Shown in pieces: positions 43,766 through 53,400 of a stretch of DNA of 64,000 nt. The notes under the pieces were generated by a model. It was given only the letters and a program-made list of their open reading frames with translations, was not told where the DNA came from and did no database searches. The DNA comes from Sulfuritalea hydrogenivorans sk43H (lineage in GTDB: Bacteria; Pseudomonadota; Gammaproteobacteria; Burkholderiales; Rhodocyclaceae): positions 2,232,001-2,296,000 of the forward strand of contig NZ_AP012547.1 of assembly GCF_000828635.1 (NCBI RefSeq), written 5' to 3'. The first letter of the stretch is position 1. Every line of letters begins with the position of its first letter. A program made the translations under genes and the position numbers.

Positions 43766-44960
43766 GGAGTTGAACGAAATGAGAAGCGCTGGAAAACAGC
43801 CTTTGGCCGATGCGATGCGGGATGCCCGCGATTATACGGTCAGGCTGCTTGACGACTGGGCGGCATGGCCGGACAGCGCCTGCGTCGAGGGCCTGCAATC
43901 GCCCGACCCGCTGCATCCGCCCTGCCTCGCCATCATCAACCCGCCCCTGTGGGAACTTGGCCATGTCGCCTGGTTCATGGAGTACTGGTGCCAGCGTTAT
44001 CAAGGGTCGGCGACACCGCCCCGGCCCTCCCGCCTGAAAGACGCCGACCGCTGGTACGACTCGCGCCACGTGCCGCATGACAGCCGCTGGTGGCTCGACC
44101 TGCCCGGCTGGGATGCCACGCGACGCTACCTTGCGGAGACCCTGGATGGCGCACTTGAGGCCCTGCGCAGCCTGCCCGACACCGACGCCGGCCTCTACTT
44201 TCACCGGCTTGCGCTGTTCCACGAGGACATGCATTACGAGGCCTTCCGCTACACGCAGCAGACCCTGTCCTGGCCGGCCGCGGACGGCTTGTCGGCGCTG
44301 CCGCCGGCGACCGATATCGAACTGGCCGGCGGCGAATTCATGATGGGCAGCTCACCGGATGGCTTCGTCTTCGACAATGAAAAATGGGCGCATCCGCGAC
44401 GCGTCGAAGCCTTTGCGATTGGCGCCGCGCCGGTCCGCAATTCGGACTACCTGGCTTTCGTCGAGGCAGGCGGCTACCGGCAGCCGCAATGGTGGTCGGC
44501 AAGCGGTCAGGCCTGGCTCGCCGCCAGCGGACAAACCATGCCGCGCTACTGGCGGCGCAAGGATGGGCGCTGGCGGCAACGACGCTTCGCGCAGTGGATC
44601 GATCTGGCGCCCGAACAGCCGGCGATACACCTGACGGCACACGAAGCCGAGGCCTGGTGCCGCTGGGCCGGCCGCCGGCTGCCAAGCGAAGCGGAATGGG
44701 AATATGCCGCAACCCATGCCGCCCGTTTCGACTGGGGAACGCAGGTCTGGGAATGGACGGCGAGCCAGTTCGAGCCCTATCCCGGCTTCAGTCCCGACCC
44801 CTATGCCGAATACGCCGAGCCCTTCTTCCACACCCACCGCAGCGTGCGCGGCGGCTCCTTCGCCACGCGCAGCCGCATGCGCCACCCGCGCTACCGCAAC
44901 TACTACGAGCCGCAGCGCGACGATATCTTCGTCGGCTTTCGCAGTTGCCGCGCCGGATAG
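43764..44960 (+). CDS. senA: Selenoneine synthase SenA (EgtB-like iron enzyme)
   Basis: 398 residues from the ATG with GGAGGGAG eight bases upstream; a second ATG at 43779 is possible. An N-terminal DinB-like domain gives a first iron histidine in WELGHVAWFMEYW and the motif HEDMHYE for the other two. A C-terminal formylglycine-generating-enzyme-like domain follows (GGEFMMGSSPDGFVFDNE to GGSFATRSRMRHPRYRNYY). EgtB makes a C-S bond between hercynine and a thiol; SenA makes the C-Se bond with a selenosugar. Assignment to SenA rather than EgtB rests on the senB-senC neighbours and on absence of egtA, egtC and egtE here. Confidence 0.85.
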   Translation: MELNEMRSAGKQPLADAMRDARDYTVRLLDDWAAWPDSACVEGLQSPDPLHPPCLAIINPPLWELGHVAWFMEYWCQRYQGSATPPRPSRLKDADRWYDSRHVPHDSRWWLDLPGWDATRRYLAETLDGALEALRSLPDTDAGLYFHRLALFHEDMHYEAFRYTQQTLSWPAADGLSALPPATDIELAGGEFMMGSSPDGFVFDNEKWAHPRRVEAFAIGAAPVRNSDYLAFVEAGGYRQPQWWSASGQAWLAASGQTMPRYWRRKDGRWRQRRFAQWIDLAPEQPAIHLTAHEAEAWCRWAGRRLPSEAEWEYAATHAARFDWGTQVWEWTASQFEPYPGFSPDPYAEYAEPFFHTHRSVRGGSFATRSRMRHPRYRNYYEPQRDDIFVGFRSCRAG

Positions 44961-44964
44961 TCGT

Positions 44965-45276
44965 TCAGAGGTGCTGTATCACGAACAGCGCAAGGAATCC
45001 GGCGCCGATGGTCAGCAAGGTGTTGCGCCACAGGGCGGCGACGAAGATGGCGACCAGCCCGGCCCACAAACGCGGATTGCCGCCGCCGGGAATCACCTCG
45101 CCCTGCACCAGCAACAACTCCGGCGCAACGAGTGCCGTCAGCGCGGCGATCGGCACGAAAGGCAGCAACCGCCGGAACCACGATGGCGGCTGGTAGTGCC
45201 CCTCCGCCGCAATGAAGGAATAGCGGATGCAGAAGGTCACGACACCACTGAGCAGCATCAGTCCCCAGAGATTCAT
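44965..45276 (-). CDS. AzlD-family branched-chain amino acid exporter subunit
   Basis: 103 residues with four hydrophobic stretches. FCIRYSFIAAEGHYQPPSWFRRLLPFVPIAALTALVAPE is the typical AzlD pattern. It forms a two-subunit inner-membrane exporter with AzlC; the start overlaps the azlC stop (ATGA). Confidence 0.9.
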   Translation of the reverse strand: MNLWGLMLLSGVVTFCIRYSFIAAEGHYQPPSWFRRLLPFVPIAALTALVAPELLLVQGEVIPGGGNPRLWAGLVAIFVAALWRNTLLTIGAGFLALFVIQHL

Positions 45277-45965
45277 GCCGCATTCCTTGTCAGTAGCGCG
45301 CCGACGGCAAGGCCCGCCAATGCAGCCACGAACAATCCGAGCTTGTAGGGCAGCGCCGCCAGCACCACGGCGACCGCGCCCGCCGTCAGGGCGGAGGCGA
45401 GCAATGCGCGGCTGTCGATCATCGGCACGACAATGGCGATGAAGGTCAGCGGCAGGGCGAAATCCAGCCCCAGGTCCGCGGGAAGTTGCGCGCCGATCAG
45501 CACGCCTGCCAGCGTCGCCACCTGCCAGCCGGACCACAGACCGAAGCCCGAGCCGAACAGTATCCAGTGCGCATGAGGCGAGTTCCCGCCTTCCCTGCCC
45601 GCCAGCATGTGCGGGATCGCCGCCGCATACGCTTCGTCGGTCAGCAGATAGGCCAGCAAGACTTTCCAGCGCCGCGGCAGGTGCGCAAGGATCGGCGCGA
45701 CCGAGGCGCTGTAGAGAGCGTGGCGCAGATTCACCAGCCCCACCGCACCGGCAGTGAGTAACAACGGCGCGCCGGCGCCGACCAGTTGCGCGAGCAGGAA
45801 CTGTGCGGATCCGGCGAATACGATCGACGACATCGCCATCGCCGCCAAAGGCGATATCCCGCTTTGCAGCGCCACCACGCCGTAGATCACGCCGAACGGC
45901 GCCACGCCCAGCAAGAGCGGCATGACCGAACGCAGTCCCAGCGAAAATGCAGCCGAGGGCGTCAC
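45273..45965 (-). CDS. AzlC-family amino acid exporter permease
   Basis: 230 residues with about seven helices. PLLLGVAPFGVIYGVVALQSG and SSIVFAGSAQFLLAQL at the N terminus are AzlC marks. With AzlD it exports branched-chain amino acids or analogues. It is followed by azlD. An R2 repeat lies upstream. Confidence 0.92.
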   Translation of the reverse strand: MTPSAAFSLGLRSVMPLLLGVAPFGVIYGVVALQSGISPLAAMAMSSIVFAGSAQFLLAQLVGAGAPLLLTAGAVGLVNLRHALYSASVAPILAHLPRRWKVLLAYLLTDEAYAAAIPHMLAGREGGNSPHAHWILFGSGFGLWSGWQVATLAGVLIGAQLPADLGLDFALPLTFIAIVVPMIDSRALLASALTAGAVAVVLAALPYKLGLFVAALAGLAVGALLTRNAA

Positions 45966-46031
45966 GGGCTGCCGCCGGGCCGCCCCAAGGCAGCCCCTCC
46001 AAGACTCTGCGAGCGCAGCGAGCCGTAATCA

Positions 46032-46115
46032 CCCCTTTTAGTTACGGCCGCTTCGCTTAACGCCGATAAGTCCGGCGTTAGCCTGCACTGAAACTGCGGT
46101 TTCCTGGAAAAGGGG
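46032..46115 (+). repeat. Repeat R2, copy D (fullest copy)
   Basis: Outer arms CCCCTTTT (46032-46039) and AAAAGGGG (46108-46115), inner stem TAACGCC (46058-46064) and GGCGTTA (46074-46080) around GATAAGTCC, then GCCTGCACTGAAACTGC. It is intergenic between the DMT transporter end and azlC start. Confidence 0.85.
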
Positions 46116-46131
46116 TTGGGGAAAATGTCGT

Positions 46132-47016
46132 TCACCTTTTCGCCGGCAGATTCACCAGCACGATGCCGCCCACCACCATCGCCGCCGCGACAAAAAAGTG
46201 CAGGCTGGGCTGGTCATTCATCAGCAGCATGCCGAAGAGGACGCCGAACAAGGGCGTCAGGAAGGAAAACACCAGCAGGCGGCCGGCAAGATAGCGCGTC
46301 AGCAGCCAGAACCACGCCAGGTAACTGATGAAGGCAACGACCACGATCTGATAGGCCATGGCCCAGAGAGTCGGCGCTGACAGCACGCCGACGCCGCGCT
46401 CGCCGACCAGCCAGGAGAGCGGAAACATCACCGCGGCCGACACCACCAGTTGATACAGCAAGACCTTGGTCGCAGTCACCCTGGCCAGAGCGGTAGCCCG
46501 GATCAATACCGTCGTCGCCGCCCAGAACAATGCGGCCAGCACGCCAAATGCATCGCCCAGCAGGCTGCCGCCCGCGGCTTTGTCGATGAAGGCCAGCACC
46601 AGCCCGGCAAAGGCCAGCAGCACCCCGGCACCCTGCCGCCATCCCATGCGCTCGCCGGGCACGAAAACGTGCAGGCCAAGCACCGTGAAGCACGGCGCGG
46701 TGTAGAGAAACACCACCATGCGCGAGACCGTGGTGTGTTCGACGCCGACGAAGATGAAGACGAACTCGAAGCCGAACAGCAGGCCCGCGAGCAGGCCCGG
46801 TCGCAGCGACCGGTCGGCGGCGAACAATCCCATGCCGCGCCAGCGCGCCCAGGCAAAGACCAGGACGGCGCCCAGGCCGGAGCGCAATCCGGCCTGCATG
46901 ATCGGGCTGATCTCGGCGACGGCGAACTTGATCGCCACCTGCTGCAGGCCCCAGACGGCGCATAGCAGCACCATCAGTCCGAAAGCAGCAGGGCCGGGGG
47001 CGACCCGCTGGTTCAT
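46132..47016 (-). CDS. DMT-superfamily transporter (EamA family)
   Basis: 294 residues and ten hydrophobic helices in two EamA halves. AVWGLQQVAIKFAV and VVAFISYLAWFWLLTRYLAG are typical. Substrate unknown. It is coupled to the upstream cysteine-cluster gene by ATGA. It is unrelated in close sequence to the DMT protein at 14.5 kb. Confidence 0.88.
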   Translation of the reverse strand: MNQRVAPGPAAFGLMVLLCAVWGLQQVAIKFAVAEISPIMQAGLRSGLGAVLVFAWARWRGMGLFAADRSLRPGLLAGLLFGFEFVFIFVGVEHTTVSRMVVFLYTAPCFTVLGLHVFVPGERMGWRQGAGVLLAFAGLVLAFIDKAAGGSLLGDAFGVLAALFWAATTVLIRATALARVTATKVLLYQLVVSAAVMFPLSWLVGERGVGVLSAPTLWAMAYQIVVVAFISYLAWFWLLTRYLAGRLLVFSFLTPLFGVLFGMLLMNDQPSLHFFVAAAMVVGGIVLVNLPAKR

Positions 47017-47351
47017 GCGGCCGCCACGGTCAAGTCGGACAGTCCGTGTCGCCGCCGCGCCTCGTTGCAGGCTTCATCGCCACGACCGACCGCAGCCAGA
47101 GGCGCGAATTCACGACAGGCGCTGGGGCGGAACTCGTAGATCGCGCAACTCACCGCTTCGCCTACTTTCCCGCGCAGGGCAACGCAGCGCACCGGCGCGC
47201 TGGCGGTGCCGCGCATGCACACCAGATGTGGCGCGACGGATTCGACCAGCGCCTCCGGCACGCTGCCGCCGGGCAGATCGTCGACTTCATGACAGGAAAA
47301 GGAAACCCGGTATGCCGCGCAACATGCGCCGCAGCTCTGGCAAGGACTCAC
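47013..47351 (-). CDS. YkgJ-family cysteine cluster protein
   Basis: 112 residues from a GTG (47351) directly before SPCQSCGACCAAYRVSF; a GTG ten codons upstream lies inside pit. Eight cysteines in the pattern CxxCGxCC, C, C, CAIYEFRPSACREF indicate a zinc or iron-sulfur binding protein of the UPF0153/YkgJ type. Function unknown. Confidence 0.82.
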   Translation of the reverse strand: MSPCQSCGACCAAYRVSFSCHEVDDLPGGSVPEALVESVAPHLVCMRGTASAPVRCVALRGKVGEAVSCAIYEFRPSACREFAPLAAVGRGDEACNEARRRHGLSDLTVAAA

Positions 47352-47356
47352 GGCGT

Positions 47357-48364
47357 TTACAGCAGGAAACGCCCCAGCCACCAGGCGAAAGCGGCGATCA
47401 AGGCACTGGCCGGGATGGTCAGAACCCAGGCCCAGACGATCCCGCCCGCCACACCCCAGCGCACGTTGCTCGGCCCCTTGGAAGTGCCCACGCCGACGAT
47501 GGCGCCGGTAATCGTATGCGTGGTGGATACGGGAATGCCGAGCATGGTAGCCATGAACAGAGTGATCGCGCCGCCCGTCTCGGCACAGAAACCGCCCACC
47601 GGGCGCAGCTTGGTGATGCGCTGGCCCATGGTCTTGACGATCCGCCAGCCGCCGAACATCGTGCCCAAGCCCATCGCCGCGTAGCAGGAGAACACCACCC
47701 AGGCCGGCACCGAGTCGCCGGTCTTCGAGATTCCCGCGGCAATCAGCAGCATCCAGATGATGCCGATGGTCTTCTGTGCGTCATTGCCGCCATGGCCGAG
47801 GCTGTAGAAGGCCGCCGATACCAGTTGCAGGCGACGGAAACTCTTGTCCACCTTGCGCGGCGTGCTTCTGTTGCACAGCCAGGACACCACCACCATCAGC
47901 GTGCCGCCGAGCAGAAACCCGAGCATCGGCGCGATCAGGATGAAGGCAACCACCTTGCCGATGCCGGCCCAGACCAGCGACCCGGTTCCCGCCTTGGCCA
48001 TCGCCGCGCCCGCCAGCCCGCCGATCAGTGCATGGGAGGAACTTGAAGGAATGCCGTAATACCAGGTGATGATGTTCCACGCGATGGCGCCGATCAGCGC
48101 GCCGAACACCACGTAATGATCCACGATGGCCGGATCGATGGTGCCCTTGCCGATGGTACTGGCCACCTTGAGCTGGAACACCGCAATGGCCACTACGTTG
48201 AAGAAGGCCGCCCAGGCCACCGCGTGCTGCGGCTTCAGGACGCCGGTGGAAACGATGGTGGCGATCGAATTTGCCGCGTCATGAAAGCCGTTCATGAAAT
48301 CGAATGCCAGTGCCAGCAGCACCAGCACCACGATCACCGTCAGACTCATCTCGACTGCCTGCAT
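47357..48364 (-). CDS. pit: Low-affinity inorganic phosphate transporter (Pit)
   Basis: 335 residues and about ten helices. ALAFDFMNGFHDAANSIATIVSTGVL and LGHGGNDAQKTIGIIWMLLIA are the paired PiT signatures. It imports metal-phosphate with protons. An ATG five codons in is an alternative start. It follows the DUF47 gene by 9 bases. Confidence 0.94.
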   Translation of the reverse strand: MQAVEMSLTVIVVLVLLALAFDFMNGFHDAANSIATIVSTGVLKPQHAVAWAAFFNVVAIAVFQLKVASTIGKGTIDPAIVDHYVVFGALIGAIAWNIITWYYGIPSSSSHALIGGLAGAAMAKAGTGSLVWAGIGKVVAFILIAPMLGFLLGGTLMVVVSWLCNRSTPRKVDKSFRRLQLVSAAFYSLGHGGNDAQKTIGIIWMLLIAAGISKTGDSVPAWVVFSCYAAMGLGTMFGGWRIVKTMGQRITKLRPVGGFCAETGGAITLFMATMLGIPVSTTHTITGAIVGVGTSKGPSNVRWGVAGGIVWAWVLTIPASALIAAFAWWLGRFLL

Positions 48365-48373
48365 GACAGTCGC

Positions 48374-49012
48374 TCAGGAATTCTCGAGGATGATGCCCTC
48401 GACGATATTGGCCACGTCCTCGCAACGATCGGTCACCGACTCCAGCAGTTCGTAGATGCCCTTCATCTTGATCAACTGGCGCACGTCCGCCTCTTCGCGG
48501 AACAGCTTGGTAATGCCGGTGCGCATGGCCCGGTCGGCGTCCGATTCGAGCTGGTCGATCTCGCGGCACAGCTTGAGCATGGCCGGCGCATTGTCCATCT
48601 TGTTCAGCAGGGTCACGACGGATCGCACGCGCTCGCAGCCGGAAGCGACGATGTCGGACAACTGCCTTGCTTCGGGCGTCAGTTGGCGGATGTCGTAGAG
48701 ATACATGGCTTCGGCGAAATCCTGGATCAGGTCGAGGATGTCGTCCATGCGCATGATCAGTTGGTGAATCTCGTCCCGGTCCAGCGGCGTATTGAACGAG
48801 GTGTGCAGCAGCGCAATGGTTTCGTGGGTGATCTTGTCCGCCGCCGTCTCGGTCTCGTCGATCGCCTGGACATGCTGCGCCAGCCCATCGGGCCCCTTGC
48901 CCAGATCATCGACCAGGGCCACCAGTTGCCTCCCGCCCTTTACGATCAGGTCGGCATGCGCGTTGAACAAATCGAAGAACTTGGCCTCTCTGGGCATCAA
49001 TTTCGAGAACAT
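48374..49012 (-). CDS. DUF47/PhoU-like Pit accessory protein
   Basis: 212 residues, all helical. EAKFFDLFNAHADLIVKGG and DRDEIHQLIMRMDDILDLIQDFAEAMYLYD match DUF47. These proteins are encoded next to Pit and regulate it in the cytoplasm. It forms an operon with pit. Confidence 0.92.
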   Translation of the reverse strand: MFSKLMPREAKFFDLFNAHADLIVKGGRQLVALVDDLGKGPDGLAQHVQAIDETETAADKITHETIALLHTSFNTPLDRDEIHQLIMRMDDILDLIQDFAEAMYLYDIRQLTPEARQLSDIVASGCERVRSVVTLLNKMDNAPAMLKLCREIDQLESDADRAMRTGITKLFREEADVRQLIKMKGIYELLESVTDRCEDVANIVEGIILENS

Positions 49013-49139
49013 CGGGCACCACCGCTGGCAAAAAGACCGGCGGATTTTATCAGCTAATGGCGACCGGACCCGCCTCCGGCCAACTGGTAGAATTCTTTTC
49101 GCCGCCCTCGTCGGCTAATTTGTTTTGGCCTCAACTTTC

Positions 49140-50312
49140 ATGAAACGCAACCGCCTTCCCCGCCGCGCCCGCCAGACCCCCGACTCCGAACTTCTCACCC
49201 GTCTGGCCACGCGTCTCAGCCAGTCATCGAACCGGGTCGAGGATGCCTGGTGGGAGGCCCGCCTGGCGGCTCACATAGACCACCTGCTGGCGAACGACGG
49301 GGAGGAAACTCTCGTGGCCGTGCTCGACCAGCTCTATAACGGCGGCTCGCGCGCCTACGACGAACTGGCCGACATGGTCGAATCCTGCGCCGAAACGCGC
49401 CGCGCCGAGGGCAACAGCGGCCTTGACGCCGTGATGATCGCCGTGCCGCTGCTGGCCTGGTCGCGTTTCCAGATCCCGTCGGGCGGCATTCCGGCGGCAC
49501 AACTGGAAGCGGTGCGGGTTCATCTGCAGGCCCATGTGCTGGCCGCCGACGCCAAACTCGGCCTCTCCGACATTCTCTACAGCCCCGACCAGTTGCCGCA
49601 AAGCTATGTCGCAACAGCGCAACTGGCGGAAAAGCTCGCCAAAGCGGCGATTCATGGCCGCAATCTGAAAATCGACCCGGCGCAGCTCTCCGAAACCATG
49701 AACTTCCTGTCGGATACCCGCTACCTGCTGGGCGCCGTCGCGGCGCCGCGCGGTACGGCGCTGTTCCGCTGGCAGGAAGACGACGGCGATCCCGCCGAAT
49801 CCTTCCGCCAATGGGCGCAGCAGGGCGGCGACGCCCTGCGTCCGCTGCTGCCGGCCTGCGCCATCGAGTTCCTGCCGGTGCTGGCCTACCACGCAGCGGT
49901 GCGCGATGCCGACCGTGCCTCGCGTCCCTGGTCGCTGCGCTCGGCCGTAGCCTTCCTGCAAACCGTGCTGAACCAACCCGCCGCCGAGCTGCGCGCCGTG
50001 GTGGCGCCTTTCCACGATCGCCAGCTTGAGGAATATCGCATCGGTTTCACCCAGCGCGGCAGCAGCGACGTGGTGCACGGCGTGGTCTGGCCGCTGCTGG
50101 AAAACGAGGACGAGAACAACGACGCCCCGACGCAGATCGAAGCCGCGCTTCGCGAAGCCGGCGTCAGCAGCGTGCTGATGCTCGACCAGCGTTTCCCGCT
50201 GGAGTTCTGCGACGACTGCGGCGCCCCGCTCTACCCGAATCCGGAAGGCGAGCCGGTGCACGCGGAACTGCCCGAAGACCAGGCGGAGGCCGCTCCCCGA
50301 CATCTGCACTGA
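49140..50312 (+). CDS. DUF2863 family protein
   Basis: 390 residues from ATG at 49140; an in-frame TTG precedes it by five codons. It is a long helical protein ending in a [16 protein letters not shown] motif that could bind metal (CxxC). DUF2863 is found mainly in betaproteobacteria. Function is not known. Confidence 0.8.
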   Translation: MKRNRLPRRARQTPDSELLTRLATRLSQSSNRVEDAWWEARLAAHIDHLLANDGEETLVAVLDQLYNGGSRAYDELADMVESCAETRRAEGNSGLDAVMIAVPLLAWSRFQIPSGGIPAAQLEAVRVHLQAHVLAADAKLGLSDILYSPDQLPQSYVATAQLAEKLAKAAIHGRNLKIDPAQLSETMNFLSDTRYLLGAVAAPRGTALFRWQEDDGDPAESFRQWAQQGGDALRPLLPACAIEFLPVLAYHAAVRDADRASRPWSLRSAVAFLQTVLNQPAAELRAVVAPFHDRQLEEYRIGFTQRGSSDVVHGVVWPLLENEDENNDAPTQIEAALREAGVSSVLMLDQRFPLEFCDDCGAPLYPNPEGEPVHAELPEDQAEAAPRHLH

Positions 50313-50327
50313 ACCTGAAAACCTCGG

Positions 50328-50355
50328 TTCAATCTGCGAAATCTGCGGATCAAGT
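50328..50355 (+). repeat. R3 half element
   Basis: AATCTGCGAAATCTGCGGATCAA matches the right-hand half of the R3 elements at 7250 and 21164. It lies just downstream of the DUF2863 gene and next to an R1 copy. Confidence 0.65.
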
Positions 50356-50372
50356 ACTTTTGCAGCTTAAAA

Positions 50373-50393
50373 AGTCGGCGCTGACAGGACGGC
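50373..50393 (-). repeat. Repeat R1 copy
   Basis: AGTCGGCGCTGACAGGACGGC, the reverse of R1, is located 6 bases beyond the dadA stop. No T-run accompanies it. Confidence 0.6.
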
Positions 50394-50398
50394 GATTG

Positions 50399-51652
50399 TC
50401 AGAATCGATAAGGCCTCGCATCCAGCCCCGGATCGCGCCCGGCGACCATCTCCGCCAGCATCCGCGCCGAGCCGCAGGCCAGCGTCCAGCCCAGCGTGCC
50501 GTGACCGGTGTTGAGCCACAAGCCGGCCAGGCCGGCGCCGGCCATGTCGCCGATCAGCGGCACGTTGCCGGGCGTGGCGGGGCGCAGCCCGGCCCAGTAA
50601 TCGACCTTGCCGACTGCCGCCAGCGCCGGAAAGATTTCGCCTATCCGGTGCAACAGGGCTTCGCAGCGCGCCGCATTGAGCGAGGTATCGTAACCATTGA
50701 ACTCCGCCGTGCCGGCCACGCGCAGGAATTGGCCAAGACGCGAGATGACGATCTTGTGTCCGTCATCGGTCAGGCTTACCGTTGGCGCCGCAATGCCTTC
50801 GGCCAGCTCAAGCGTGGCCGAATAACCCTTGGCCGGATACACCGGCAAGCGCACGCCCAGGGGTTTCAGCAGCAAGGGCGAATAGCTGCCGAGGGCCAGC
50901 ACCGTCATGTCGGCGCATGGCGTTTCCCCGGAGGCCAGGCGCACGCCCGACACGCGGCCTCCTTCGCGTTGCAGCGCCGTTACCGTTTCGCCGTAGCGAA
51001 AGCGCACGCCGCGCCCGACAGCATGCCGCGCCAGTGTTTCGGTGAAGCGCCGGGCGTCGCCCGATTCATCGCTCGCGGTGTAGGTTCCGCCAACCACGGG
51101 CACCCGCGAGCCCCCCAGGGCCGGTTCGATGGCAAGGCATTCCGCCGCCGTTTTGGGCACCCGCTCGCAACCGAATTCGCGCATCAGCGCGGCCTGCGGC
51201 AACGCGTGCTCGAACTCGGCGGGATCGGTGTAGAAATGCAGGATGCCGCGCTCCAGATGATCGTAGTCGAGCGCCAGTTCCCGCCGCAGGGATTGCAGGG
51301 CGGCGCGGCTGGCGAGCCCGAGGCTCACGATGGCGCGCACGTTGGCCCGCGCTCGCGCCGCCGTGCATTCGCGCAGGAAACGCAGGCCCCAGGCCCATTG
51401 CGCCGGATCGGCGCGCAGACGCCAGAGCAGCGGAGCATCTTCGCGCCCCATCCATTTCAGCGCTTTCCAAGGCGCTTGCGGATTGGCCCAGGGTTCGGCA
51501 TGGCTGACCGATATCTGGCCGCCGTTGGCGAAGCTGGTTTCCTGCGCCGGCAGCGGCTGGCGCTCGATTACCGTGACCTCGTGGCCGTCGGCCGCGAGAT
51601 ACCAGGCGGTCGTCACGCCGACCACGCCGGCACCGAGCACGATCACGCGCAT
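50399..51652 (-). CDS. dadA: D-amino acid dehydrogenase, small-subunit type
   Basis: 417 residues. The FAD site is [18 protein letters not shown] and the C-terminal [29 protein letters not shown] is a DadA mark. It oxidises D-alanine and other D-amino acids to keto acids, feeding electrons to the membrane chain. A racemase gene is not nearby. Confidence 0.93.
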   Translation of the reverse strand: MRVIVLGAGVVGVTTAWYLAADGHEVTVIERQPLPAQETSFANGGQISVSHAEPWANPQAPWKALKWMGREDAPLLWRLRADPAQWAWGLRFLRECTAARARANVRAIVSLGLASRAALQSLRRELALDYDHLERGILHFYTDPAEFEHALPQAALMREFGCERVPKTAAECLAIEPALGGSRVPVVGGTYTASDESGDARRFTETLARHAVGRGVRFRYGETVTALQREGGRVSGVRLASGETPCADMTVLALGSYSPLLLKPLGVRLPVYPAKGYSATLELAEGIAAPTVSLTDDGHKIVISRLGQFLRVAGTAEFNGYDTSLNAARCEALLHRIGEIFPALAAVGKVDYWAGLRPATPGNVPLIGDMAGAGLAGLWLNTGHGTLGWTLACGSARMLAEMVAGRDPGLDARPYRF

Positions 51653-51733
51653 CGTCCGCCCCCGAAACTATTTGTGAAAAAGTTGATCCCACTCGCCATG
51701 GCCGCGATTATAGTCAGCGCCCCGGAGGGACTC

Positions 51734-52219
<486 letters not shown>

Positions 52220-52227
52220 TCCCGCCC

Positions 52228-52803
52228 ATGAAATTCCTCTTCGACCTCTTCCCGATCATCCTCTTCTTTGCCGCCTTCAAGGCCTTCGACATCTACGTCG
52301 CTACCGGCGTGGTGATCGCCGCCACGGCCGCGCAGATCGGCTGGGTCTGGCATCGCCACGGCAAGGTGGACACCATGCTGTGGATCAGCCTGGCGCTGGT
52401 GGTGGTCTTCGGCGGCGCGACACTGGTCCTGCGCGACGAAACCTTCATCAAGTGGAAGCCGACCGTGCTCTACTGGCTATTCGCGGCAACCTTGTTCGGC
52501 TCGGCCCGTTTCTTCGGCAAGAACCTGATCCGCGCCATGCTGGAAAAACAGGTGGAACTGCCCGAAGGACTCTGGAGCCGGCTCAACCTGGCCTGGATCG
52601 GCTTCTTCTCCGTCATGGGCGTAATCAACCTCTGGGTTGCGTTCAGCTTCAGCACCGACACCTGGGTCAGCTTCAAGCTCTTCGGCGGCATGGGGTTGAT
52701 GATCGCCTTCATCGTCGCCCAGGGCATGGTGCTCGCCAGATACCTGCCCGACGAGAAGGAATCCTCCTCCCCCCAACCCAGCGGTCCTTCGGAGAAATCC
52801 TGA
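52228..52803 (+). CDS. yciB: Inner membrane septation protein YciB
   Basis: 191 residues with five or six helices. [26 protein letters not shown] and [14 protein letters not shown] are typical of YciB/IspA-septation proteins. It affects cell envelope and division. A TATAAT at 52215-52220 lies 7 bases before the ATG, so a transcript from it would be nearly leaderless. The stop overlaps yciI (TGATG). Confidence 0.93.
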   Translation: MKFLFDLFPIILFFAAFKAFDIYVATGVVIAATAAQIGWVWHRHGKVDTMLWISLALVVVFGGATLVLRDETFIKWKPTVLYWLFAATLFGSARFFGKNLIRAMLEKQVELPEGLWSRLNLAWIGFFSVMGVINLWVAFSFSTDTWVSFKLFGGMGLMIAFIVAQGMVLARYLPDEKESSSPQPSGPSEKS

Positions 52804-53108
52804 TGCTTTATGCAATCGTCGGCGAAGACGTGCCGAACAGTCTTGAGAAGCGCCTCGCCAGCCGCCCGGCCCACCTTGCCCGCCTGACCGAACTGGATGC
52901 CGCCGGACGCCTGGTTCTGGGCGGCCCCTGCCCCGCCATCGACAGTCCGGACCCCGGGCCCGCGGGCTTTTCCGGCAGCCTGATCGTGGCCGAATTCGAC
53001 TCGCTCGTTGCGGCCCAGGCCTGGGCCGATGCCGACCCTTATGTCGCCGCCGGCGTCTATGGCCGCGTCACGGTGCGTCCCTTCAGGCAAGTCTTCCCGA
53101 AATCGTGA
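52803..53108 (+). CDS. YciI family protein
   Basis: 101 residues. [28 protein letters not shown] and [24 protein letters not shown] are YciI marks, including the conserved Asp-Pro pair. Role unknown; structure suggests an enzyme-like ferredoxin fold. It overlaps both neighbours. Confidence 0.9.
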   Translation: MLYAIVGEDVPNSLEKRLASRPAHLARLTELDAAGRLVLGGPCPAIDSPDPGPAGFSGSLIVAEFDSLVAAQAWADADPYVAAGVYGRVTVRPFRQVFPKS

Positions 53109-53368
53109 GCGTCATCGATGCGATGCGGGCGCAACTCGCCACGCTCGACCCCGTTGCGGTCGAGATCATCGACGACTCGGCGAAGCATGCCGGCCACGCG
53201 GGTGCCAGGAGCGGCGGAGGCCATTTCCGGCTGTCGATTGTCTCGCCGCGCTTTGCCGGTTGCAGGACAATGGAAAGACATCGCTTGGTGTATGATGCCT
53301 TGGGTCCGCTGATGAAGCGGGAAATTCACGCACTTAGCATTACCGCAAAAACCCCCGACGAAAAATGA
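53105..53368 (+). CDS. BolA family protein
   Basis: 87 residues from a GTG overlapping the yciI stop (GTGA). The class II KH-like fold is seen in [33 protein letters not shown], and a conserved [10 protein letters not shown] end. BolA proteins act with monothiol glutaredoxins in iron-sulfur trafficking. Confidence 0.92.
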   Translation: MSVIDAMRAQLATLDPVAVEIIDDSAKHAGHAGARSGGGHFRLSIVSPRFAGCRTMERHRLVYDALGPLMKREIHALSITAKTPDEK

Positions 53369-53400
53369 CAATTTCCTCAAAACACCATTCAGGAACCACG

